A stretch of 64,000 nucleotides of DNA. Source: Bacteroides faecalis. Lineage in GTDB: Bacteria > Bacteroidota > Bacteroidia > Bacteroidales > Bacteroidaceae. A program made the translations under genes and the position numbers. A model generated the notes under the pieces. That model saw only the letters and a list, made by a program, of their open reading frames with translations, was not told where the DNA came from and ran no database searches. Where the stretch lies: NCBI RefSeq assembly GCF_003865075.1, contig NZ_BHWB01000005.1, positions 124,001 through 188,000 on the forward strand, in the 5' to 3' direction. Positions 57,627 to 64,000 of the stretch are shown in pieces. Numbering within the stretch: the stretch's first letter is position 1; every line of letters begins with the position of its first letter.

Positions 57627-57800
57627 ATGGAAGAATTTACCTATGAGCAGATAAGGGCTAAGGCTCTTAAACAGGGAATAAAAGATAATAAGGTTCATAT
57701 TGGATTATGGGCTAATTTTAATAACTATCTAAAGACAAGGAGAAAGAAGAATGGAAAGGTTACTACCTATTATATCTCATTGCAAAAATTGGCTTATTGA
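57627..57800 (+). CDS. Very small basic element protein
   Basis: A 57-residue frame: MEEFTYEQIRAKALKQGIK, then DNKVHIGLWANFNNYLKTRR and a short tail ending LQKLAY. It is basic and has an even mix of residues, so it reads like a real protein, perhaps a small DNA-binding factor. No family recognised and no strong ribosome site. Confidence 0.4.
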   Translation: MEEFTYEQIRAKALKQGIKDNKVHIGLWANFNNYLKTRRKKNGKVTTYYISLQKLAY

Positions 57801-57986
57801 CAAGATAAAAATTGAAGCAGAGAGATTCATATTGTTAAATCTTTGGGGTGTGCTTATTCACTTTTTACTGCGTGTCTAAACACCCCCTCTCTACACTCCT
57901 ACGCTACATTCCAATAAGACCCATGCAATGTCCTTACGGACACCGCACAGGTAATCTGTAAGCTGGGAGTGACTAAAATCAATGAT

Positions 57987-58199
57987 ATGTGGATTTATAA
58001 CAATCATTTCTATAACAAGCTGAGCGAACTTAGAAAATCCAACAGGTTAAGTTCCTCTAAAGTGAGATTCTTATTAAAGACCAACCAAATCATTTTAATT
58101 AAACATATTGAGCGATTGCCTTATGAGTTACGAGAAATTACCATTCAAGGAGTATACAGTAATGAGCAACAATCTGATTCAGAAGTTAGGTTGTGCTGA
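57987..58199 (+). CDS. Small basic ORF ahead of the winged-helix gene
   Basis: About 70 codons from the ATG at 57987; a GTG at 57969 is also possible. The product (MWIYNNHFYNKLSELRKSN onward) is basic with a helical look. It overlaps the next gene by 38 bases in another frame. The 170 bases before it contain the stem TGTCC/GGACA at 57931-57944, which might be an origin or regulatory site. Confidence 0.35.
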   Translation: MWIYNNHFYNKLSELRKSNRLSSSKVRFLLKTNQIILIKHIERLPYELREITIQGVYSNEQQSDSEVRLC

Positions 58200-58938
58200 T
58201 GTTTACAGGACATATGTGTTACTATTGACAGCAGACAAATATACATTGACCACTGACACTACAATAGACCAACTTGCATCATTCGTTGGTGATAAACCTG
58301 CCAACTATAAAGGTGGTAAGAGTTCCAAATCATTCAATGACAAGTTAAGAGCCACAGGAGAAGTCAGCATACAGGATAAGGACAGTGGTAAGAAAGATAG
58401 GACTTGGACTGATTATATATTCTTTCCTGTCAGCTTTGGACATTACAGAAGAATTAACAGGGAGTTTTACGATTCATACAACAATACTCTGGATTTAAAG
58501 CTCAGAGGATTTATACTTAAACTGTTCAGTGCAGCAGAGCCATACAGTCATACTATTACCTTATCTGTAAGAATACTGAAAGAACTAATCCACATGGGAC
58601 ATGGCACTATCTCCAGCTACATAGACCAACTAAGGGAGATGGACTTATTGGATGAAGTTGGAGATTCAATCATTTTAAAGGCTAAAGGTTTGCTTATAGA
58701 CCTACCCAAAGATAAATATGTGAAGGAAGTGAAAGCAGACTTTGAACACATGATAGCATTTAATGAGAGCAGAGGAAACCCCATTTCAAGGGAGTGCATG
58801 ATTTACAAGAAGTACAAGGAGAATAATTTTGAGGAAGTAAAGGATATGCACGCTCTTATGAAATCATTATCAAGTGGATTGGTAGGCAGGAAGCAGGAAG
58901 TAAAGGACAAGGAAGAACTAACAGACCTATTTCTATGA
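58162..58938 (+). CDS. Winged-helix candidate, possible replication or regulatory protein
   Basis: The start at 58162 (MSNNLIQKLGCADV) is chosen because an AAGGAG ribosome site lies nine bases upstream, unusually good for this genome. The product has about 258 residues. The C-terminal half (SVRILKELIHMGHGTISSYIDQLREMDLLDEVGDSIIL) reads as a winged-helix domain; the N-terminal half has TIDQLASFVGDKP and is unknown. The layout recalls plasmid-type initiators, but this is uncertain. It shares an ATGA overlap with a small downstream frame. Confidence 0.55.
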   Translation: MSNNLIQKLGCADVYRTYVLLLTADKYTLTTDTTIDQLASFVGDKPANYKGGKSSKSFNDKLRATGEVSIQDKDSGKKDRTWTDYIFFPVSFGHYRRINREFYDSYNNTLDLKLRGFILKLFSAAEPYSHTITLSVRILKELIHMGHGTISSYIDQLREMDLLDEVGDSIILKAKGLLIDLPKDKYVKEVKADFEHMIAFNESRGNPISRECMIYKKYKENNFEEVKDMHALMKSLSSGLVGRKQEVKDKEELTDLFL

Positions 58939-59093
58939 ATCAGCCTAAGCAATCATCAATAAGCGTACCATTGGCAGTGTTTCCAATTCTAAAGAGTTAT
59001 GCACGAGACACCCCTATCCATATAAACGCCCCCTCATGGCTCTTAAATAAAAAGAATGCTTTAGTAATGCAGTCTGATAGCTGGCAGGAATAA
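58935..59093 (+). CDS. Small translationally coupled ORF
   Basis: A 52-residue frame (MNQPKQSSISVPLAVFPILK, then YARDTPIHINAPSWLL and a tail ending DSWQE) whose ATG overlaps the TGA of the winged-helix gene as ATGA. The coupling and the clean frame suggest a real small protein. Function unknown. The 200 bases that follow, to 59295, show no gene. Confidence 0.4.
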   Translation: MNQPKQSSISVPLAVFPILKSYARDTPIHINAPSWLLNKKNALVMQSDSWQE

Positions 59094-59295
59094 GCATTCT
59101 TATTAATCCAAGAACAGGCACGATGCACTATTACCACTGCTTACCAATAATTTACTAATGCTCCTCATTCCCTTTGAAAGAATCTTTAGGGAAAGACATA
59201 GAACAGCCTAAGATGCAAACGAAGTAATTCACTTGTGTTTTAGGTTTGTTCTTGTTAAATCCATTCAATCAATAACCATTTAATTCAATTTCATT

Positions 59296-60318
59296 ATGAG
59301 AGATTTAGTAATTATGCCAGCTATGGCACAGCGTAGAGAATCATTAAACATGGGTGAGTTTGCAGAAGAAGCAATCATTGTGGAAGAAGTTGCAGCACCC
59401 AAGAGAGTAAACCATTTCATTGAAGCCAACACACAGGAAGCAACCTTGCATCATCTAAAGCATGAGTGCATTACCCCTGTGTTCTCCAAAGACAACGAAC
59501 TTACCATTAACCATGCTGCATTTGTGGAAACCATACAGGATGCAGCCCAATCATTCTTTAGTGGTGAGAGAGTGGAACAGGCAGATATTCGTGTGAGCCA
59601 CATTATCAAAGGTAGAGTCCCTGAAGCTATTCATAAACCAGCTAACCAACTGTTGGAATCTGATAAGACCATTTATTATGAAAGGGCAGCATTCAGCATT
59701 GATGTTCCTACCATTTATGAAACAGTAGGTGGAAATAAGCTGAACTTGTCTATCGTAGGTGTGAGAGCTTATAATCAGATGAACTTATACAGCAAAAAAG
59801 TTCCAGAGTTGTTCCGTCTTGCGATTGGCTTCAAAAACCAAGTCTGTTGCAATATGTGCATCTTTACCAATGGCTACAAGGATGATTTAAGAGTGAGCAG
59901 TACAAGTGAACTCTATCGTGCAGCATTGGAACTGTTCAACAACTACAATCCTGCCAAACATCTGCATTTGATGCAACAGTTGGGCAACACTTCTATGAGT
60001 GAACATCAGTTTGCTACTTTATTGGGCAAGGCAAGACTTTACCAATGCTTGCCAACAGGCTATCAAAAGGCATTGCCAAGAATGTTGCTCACTGACACGC
60101 AGATTAACAGTGTAGCCAAAGCATACATTCACGATGATAACTTTGGTTGCTTTGGAAGTGAGCTTAATATGTGGAAGTTCTATAACTTGCTTACAGGAGC
60201 TAACAAGTCAAGCTACATTGATTCATTCTTAGACCGTTCTTTAAATGCTACTGAAATGGCAACAGGAATCAACGCAGCTTTACATGGTGACGAACGCTAT
60301 AAGTGGTTCATTGATTAA
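59296..60318 (+). CDS. DUF3871 family protein
   Basis: A 340-residue protein with the DUF3871 features: VSHIIKGRVPEAIHKPANQL, KLNLSIVGVRAYNQMNLYSKK, FKNQVCCNMCIFTNGY and SYIDSFLDRSLNATEMATGI. Such proteins are found on Bacteroides mobile elements, where their role is unknown. A hairpin follows at 60341-60376, then the RadC-like gene. Confidence 0.8.
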   Translation: MRDLVIMPAMAQRRESLNMGEFAEEAIIVEEVAAPKRVNHFIEANTQEATLHHLKHECITPVFSKDNELTINHAAFVETIQDAAQSFFSGERVEQADIRVSHIIKGRVPEAIHKPANQLLESDKTIYYERAAFSIDVPTIYETVGGNKLNLSIVGVRAYNQMNLYSKKVPELFRLAIGFKNQVCCNMCIFTNGYKDDLRVSSTSELYRAALELFNNYNPAKHLHLMQQLGNTSMSEHQFATLLGKARLYQCLPTGYQKALPRMLLTDTQINSVAKAYIHDDNFGCFGSELNMWKFYNLLTGANKSSYIDSFLDRSLNATEMATGINAALHGDERYKWFID

Positions 60319-60340
60319 ATGAGCTTATTGATTGAGAGAG

Positions 60341-60376
60341 GAAAGGGCAGCTATTAGGTTAGTTGTCCTTTCTTTA
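60341..60376 (+). terminator. Terminator after the DUF3871 gene
   Basis: GAAAGGGCAGCTA and TAGTTGTCCTTTC pair around TTAGGT, with G-U pairs, followed by TTTATTTC. Confidence 0.65.
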
Positions 60377-60406
60377 TTTCTACCAACTTATTAAACATTG
60401 TACATT

Positions 60407-60853
60407 ATGGATATAGATTATACTGTGGGAGAAGTGGAACTGTCCTACAAACCAAAATTCAAAAGTCTGCATAAGGTAGCCAGTTCAGAGGATGCTTATA
60501 GATACTTGCTTCCTACCTATAAGGAGGGTACAATCTGTTACAAAGAATACTTCAAAGTTCTGTTCTTGAACCAAGCCAGCCAAGTTTTAGGCTACACTCT
60601 TATATCAGAGGGTGGAATAACAGACACAGCCGTTGATGTAAGAGTTATCCTGCAAGCTGCATTGCTCACCAATTCAGTAACTATCATTCTTGCACATAAT
60701 CACCCAAGCGGTAATCTGAAACCAAGCAAGGAAGATTTAAGATTGACAAAGCAGGTCAAGGATGCAGCCCAACTTATGAGAATTACAGTTTTAGACCACC
60801 TCATACTTACAGATGCAGGATATTACAGCTTCGCTGATGAGGGAGAATTATAA
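60407..60853 (+). CDS. RadC-like JAB-domain protein
   Basis: Start taken at the ATG at 60407 (MDIDYTVGEVEL). A protein of 148 residues with the JAMM/JAB metal motif AHNHPSGNLKPSKEDLRLT and a C-terminal VLDHLILTDAGYYSFADEG, as in RadC-like proteins. The N-terminal helix-hairpin-helix of full RadC is missing; this short form is common on mobile elements. Possibly a metalloprotease or nuclease; function unknown. Confidence 0.85.
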   Translation: MDIDYTVGEVELSYKPKFKSLHKVASSEDAYRYLLPTYKEGTICYKEYFKVLFLNQASQVLGYTLISEGGITDTAVDVRVILQAALLTNSVTIILAHNHPSGNLKPSKEDLRLTKQVKDAAQLMRITVLDHLILTDAGYYSFADEGEL

Positions 60854-61003
60854 TAAGGTAAGGGTCACTCAATTTCTAAGTTGGGTGTCCTTATCATATT
60901 CACTTTGATAATTAGTGAATGTTCCTTTAGTAATCAATGAGTTAGTAAATCCAACTCAGAATTAATATTCACTTCTATTTATTTCATTATAAAACAGAAC
61001 ATT

Positions 61004-61591
61004 ATGTCACTTAAATATTCAAGCACAACGGCAGACTATCTTGTTTGGTCTGATGCAATGAACCTCATAAGGAAGTTAGCCAAAGATGAGAATTATAAAA
61101 TCTCACTTCTTATAGCTTTGGGATGCTTCACAGGATTAAGAATATCTGATATTCTATCTCTAAGGTGGAAGCAGATATTAGGTACTGACGAGTTTACAGT
61201 AATTGAGCAAAAGACAGGCAAGGTAAGGACTATCAGATTGAACCCACAATTACAGCAGCATATTAAAGAGTGCTACGAGCATATAAATCCAGTTGGAATA
61301 AATGCGCCAATTCTTATAAGTCAGAAAGGCACTATCTTCACAGTTCAGAGAATTAACATCATTCTTAAAGAGGTGAAGAAGAAGTACAGATTAAAGATTA
61401 AGAACTTTAGTTGCCATTCTCTTAGAAAGACATTCGGCAGACAGGTCTATAACATGAACAGTGATAATGCTGAACTTGCTTTAGTAAAACTCATGGAACT
61501 GTTCAATCATAGCTCTGTTGCCATTACTAAAAGATACTTGGGGTTAAGGCAGGAAGAGATTCTACAGACTTATGACTGTTTGAGCTTCTAA
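61004..61591 (+). CDS. Short tyrosine recombinase, catalytic domain only
   Basis: A 195-residue protein. Nearly all of it is the catalytic domain: GLRISDILSLRW (first Arg), QKTGKVRTIRL (Lys), CHSLRKTFG (His and Arg), FNHSSVAITKRYLG (His and nucleophilic Tyr). The N-terminal arm and core-binding domains are missing. It may resolve dimers or act at a small site, or be regulatory. The element already has a serine integrase. A hairpin (TTGGGACAG/CTGTCCCAA) follows at 61595-61650. Confidence 0.85.
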   Translation: MSLKYSSTTADYLVWSDAMNLIRKLAKDENYKISLLIALGCFTGLRISDILSLRWKQILGTDEFTVIEQKTGKVRTIRLNPQLQQHIKECYEHINPVGINAPILISQKGTIFTVQRINIILKEVKKKYRLKIKNFSCHSLRKTFGRQVYNMNSDNAELALVKLMELFNHSSVAITKRYLGLRQEEILQTYDCLSF

Positions 61592-61650
61592 TAATTGGGA
61601 CAGGATTATTAAGATACATCTTTATAGTGGTCTGAATGGTTCTGTCCCAA

Positions 61651-62077
61651 ATCAATAGAATATTGAGCTTAGGCACATCTAAAGTCCAATCTTGGCAGTT
61701 TGGCATTTCAGCCCTATAGAAGTAAGTCAATTCCATAATTTTACAGACTTTAGGATTATCTCAACTCTTATTAGTCATGTTACAGGTAGCACTTCTTGAA
61801 TATCCAACAATATGCTGACTTAAAGACGGTAATTCAAGGTGGGTAAGAATGTTCAGAATTTAGTCCTTATATGGGGAGAAGTGAATTTGATACCCACATG
61901 GATTTGGAGAGTTCAGATGCAATTCTGCTTAAATACTCCATTAATACCCTGTTTAGTAACACAATAATTACTATTAATCCACACTTCATGCTTATTAATT
62001 TAGAACCTTTCATTATCTTTGCACCAATTCCAATGAACTAATGAGATAGGGAGTTGGAAGGACATATTTAACGAAAG
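61651..62077. other. Gene-poor stretch with one promoter
   Basis: About 430 bases without a convincing frame. Near its end TATCTTTG at 62014-62021 is a full -7 box, so a transcript probably starts near 62,030. The rest shows nothing I can name. Confidence 0.5.
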
Positions 62078-62275
62078 GTGTTATTGAAATTATCTTCTAC
62101 TGACAAATTCTCGCAAAATTTGAAATGGAGTGAAGATGGTAGCAATAGCACCCACATCATTTGTTATATACCTACCTTTTATAAGGTTTCTATATCTCAA
62201 ACTGGTGTGGGGCTATTGTTTTATCCACTCCAAAGGCAATGCGAGAAGCCAGTCAGTAGGGTAAAACATATATAG
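62078..62275 (+). CDS. Doubtful small ORF behind a consensus promoter
   Basis: A 65-codon frame starting GTG (VLLKLSSTDKFSQNLKW onward) about 57 bases after the -7 box at 62014-62021. The middle (THIICYIPTFYKVSIS) is protein-like, the end (QCEKPVSRVKHI) less so. It may be a small gene or only a leader of the 62341 transcript. Confidence 0.3.
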   Translation: MLLKLSSTDKFSQNLKWSEDGSNSTHIICYIPTFYKVSISQTGVGLLFYPLQRQCEKPVSRVKHI

Positions 62276-62340
62276 TTCCCACACCTTTTTTATTTTAAAT
62301 AGCTTATCCATAGGGAACAGGTAGGCATAATATCATTATT

Positions 62341-63003
62341 ATGGAATTAGTTAATAGTTTAAGTGCCAAAAGTCCTCTATGCTATGATACAGGGTGTAGA
62401 TTATATATGCCTTCATCATTCTTAGAGAAATCCTTTAAGTTACCATATATCGAATACACTACTAAAGGCAGAATAAGTAAGAAAGAACGAGAAGAAAAAT
62501 ATATTCTAAAAGAATGGGATAAACTTAGATTCTTATATAACTGCATGAGTCAATGTACAGACTTTTGCATATCTCAAGATGAAGTAGATTACTTATTATC
62601 TGATTCCTTCAAGACTTTATGTAACATATTTCAAAAAGCATACCCACCTGTTATTGATGAAGATGGATGCTTAATCATTAAATCTTTTGATGAGCCACCT
62701 AGAACTTATGTCCCTATAGCTAATCATGTGGGAGAATATTGTAGATATAAAATAGAATATTTTCCAGAAGAGGGTACATTATATGTTCAAACCACTAAGA
62801 AAGGAGATACTAAGAGTGAAATTAGAAATCTTAAAGTTGAATGCTCATTCGAGTTTTATAAATATCTACAAATATATTGGGGCATAGCATATATTGAATA
62901 CCTGTCTGAAGGGGGTGAATATAATTGTTGCCCTAAATATGAAACACGCAGAATTTATGACGCTATAGATAGAGGCATGATTAGAACAATGAAATCAATA
63001 TAA
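62341..63003 (+). CDS. Element protein, unknown function
   Basis: A 220-residue protein without signal peptide. It is rich in Cys, Tyr and Glu (for example YNCMSQCTDFCISQDEVDYLL, EYCRYKIEYFPEEG and YNCCPKYETRRIYDAI). Six or more Cys could bind metal. No family recognised. The lipoprotein gene at 63009 begins five bases after its stop. Confidence 0.5.
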   Translation: MELVNSLSAKSPLCYDTGCRLYMPSSFLEKSFKLPYIEYTTKGRISKKEREEKYILKEWDKLRFLYNCMSQCTDFCISQDEVDYLLSDSFKTLCNIFQKAYPPVIDEDGCLIIKSFDEPPRTYVPIANHVGEYCRYKIEYFPEEGTLYVQTTKKGDTKSEIRNLKVECSFEFYKYLQIYWGIAYIEYLSEGGEYNCCPKYETRRIYDAIDRGMIRTMKSI

Positions 63004-63008
63004 TAACA

Positions 63009-64000
63009 ATGAAATCAATTAGATTATTGGCAACCTCACTATTGGTTGCATTAAGCATGGGAGTTTGTTCCTGTGGGGACGATGAATTGGAGGTAAATCC
63101 ACCTTTAACCAATGTAGAACAAATGTGCTTGGAATATGGAATTACAGACTATAAGAATATCGAATTGCTAAGTCTGTTTGAACATGGAAATAATACTATT
63201 ATCAATTTAGGTCAAGCAAACTTCTCTGGACTAAAGGATGATAAGCTATGGCTTGCATCATTCAACGTAGAGAACAAATCACCTATTATTAATTGGACTG
63301 ACGAGTTGCCATTTAACAGGAATCGCAGAATTTACAAAGGCTATGGAGAATATGAAGATGTTACGATTCAACAGATAACTCTGTTACAAGTAATGCCATT
63401 CAATCAAGACTTTGTCGCATCATTAAGTTACAGCTTTGGAAAAGACTATAGCTACTATGCCTTACTTTTCAAACAGAGTTCACAAACTAAAGAAGTTCAA
63501 ATTAAAGAGGGTGGTTTCGGCATAGGCTTATGGTACGAAAACTCTATCATAAACAACAGATGTTGCTACTCGCTGTCTGGAGATACTATCTATGTAGCAG
63601 AGAAAGGTTTTGGATTTTCCAATAATGTAGGAACTCTCTATACTTCTGAACTTTTATCTTATGAAGAAGCAATCTACAGTCATAGAGATAATAAAGGCTT
63701 CTTCGTGGGTAAAAGAAGTTTTAAATTGGGAGAGGATTTATGGCATATCCAAGTACCACAGCTTAACGATGAACCTGCTGATGCCAAGATTGAGGTCAGT
63801 GTAGAAGATAAATCTACGCCAGTTTGGAAGTTCAATGTCAATATTACACATTATGATGGGGCTAAGAAGAATGTAACATTTGAAGTAGATACTGATAATG
63901 GTACAATCAAAGGACAGGATGATTATGCTTCCCTCATTATAGGTAAATGGAAGATGACAAGTGGTAATGCTGTTGCCACCCATGTAACTTATAAGAATGA
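63009..64000 (+). CDS. Lipoprotein with signal peptide II, partial
   Basis: The frame opens at the ATG at 63009 and has no stop before the window edge (330 codons). MKSIRLLATSLLVALSMGVC is a signal with a Cys lipobox, either at VCSC or at SCGDD. The mature part starts acidic (CGDDELEVNPPLTNVEQMC) and continues beta-rich with many Tyr, Asn and Gly. It would be exported and anchored. A family is not recognised. Its start repeats the bases ACAATGAAATCAAT that end the previous gene. Confidence 0.7.
   Translation, partial: MKSIRLLATSLLVALSMGVCSCGDDELEVNPPLTNVEQMCLEYGITDYKNIELLSLFEHGNNTIINLGQANFSGLKDDKLWLASFNVENKSPIINWTDELPFNRNRRIYKGYGEYEDVTIQQITLLQVMPFNQDFVASLSYSFGKDYSYYALLFKQSSQTKEVQIKEGGFGIGLWYENSIINNRCCYSLSGDTIYVAEKGFGFSNNVGTLYTSELLSYEEAIYSHRDNKGFFVGKRSFKLGEDLWHIQVPQLNDEPADAKIEVSVEDKSTPVWKFNVNITHYDGAKKNVTFEVDTDNGTIKGQDDYASLIIGKWKMTSGNAVATHVTYKN

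Larger units (their letters stand above)
53126..64000 (+). mobile_element. Serine-integrase element inserted in the DUF486 gene, partial
   Basis: It starts at the point where the DUF486 frame breaks and continues beyond the window. The large serine recombinase gene begins 71 bases inside, the usual place for a site-specific integrase. The sequence is more AT-rich than the chromosome. Genes include a DGQHR protein, DUF3871, RadC-like JAB and a short tyrosine recombinase, but no conjugation or phage structural gene is seen in this part. Confidence 0.75.

Overview
The window looks like the chromosome of a gut Bacteroides (order Bacteroidales). Housekeeping proteins are of Bacteroides type (dnaK, recA, clpB, a Ctc-type L25, a long NusB, paired DUF6452/DUF6048). 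Many genes are preceded by the Bacteroidetes sigma-ABfr promoter pattern, a TAnnTTTG -7 box, in one case with a TTTG box exactly 19 bases upstream. Base composition shifts at both ends, where two different integrated elements lie.

Layout. (1) 1 to about 10,040: the integrase end of an integrative conjugative element, read almost entirely on the minus strand. It holds two DUF4134 (TraE-like) genes, a membrane protein, a three-gene operon (winged-helix-like protein, nucleotidyltransferase, metallophosphoesterase) with its own promoter and terminator, a Toprim primase, an iteron-like repeat, a RecA-fold ATPase, two HTH excisionase-like proteins, a tyrosine integrase and a zinc-finger/HTH protein. 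It abuts the dnaK terminator. (2) 10,050-18,850: dnaK, a secreted DUF3472 protein, a META-domain lipoprotein, an exported unknown, then carboxynorspermidine dehydrogenase, bcp and recA. (3) 19,271-26,766: two identical 1593-bp IS1380-family insertion sequences. Each sits inside a regulatory gene and has its own 5-bp target duplication. Copy 1 splits a degenerate hybrid kinase/AraC regulator; copy 2 splits the LysR gene beside yeiH. Both genes can be rebuilt in frame by removing the IS and one duplication. (4) 26,800-46,820: clpB, the nusB-yajC-ybbR-coaE-DUF5606 run, PUR-family protein, rplY, pth, S4 protein, HIT protein, Kef-type antiporter, gcvT, pepT, a PurF-like protein lacking the usual nucleophilic Cys, crcB, a pentapeptide protein and eno. 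(5) 46,820-48,320: about 1.1 kb without genes but rich in short repeats and hairpins, then tRNA-Thr preceded on the same strand by a rod-like RNA with SRP (4.5S) features. (6) 48,325-52,790: DUF4199 protein, glycosyltransferase, DUF6452/DUF6048 pair, mntP, apbE. (7) 52,910 to beyond the end: a DUF486 (DMT-like) membrane protein gene cut by a second, AT-rich element. This encodes a large serine integrase next to the junction, then many small units each with its own promoter or terminator: unknowns, a DGQHR-motif protein, a winged-helix candidate, DUF3871, a RadC-like JAB protein, a catalytic-domain-only tyrosine recombinase, and at the edge an unknown plus a lipoprotein that runs off the window.

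The most interesting items are the NTase/phosphoesterase operon inside the conjugative element, the two regulator-breaking IS copies around yeiH/yccF, the PurF-like protein without its N-terminal Cys, the triple 10-mer upstream of clpB, and the serine-integrase element with unassigned small genes inserted in a DUF486 gene. No CRISPR array, rRNA or phage structural gene was seen. Family names come from recognition of the sequence, not from database searches.
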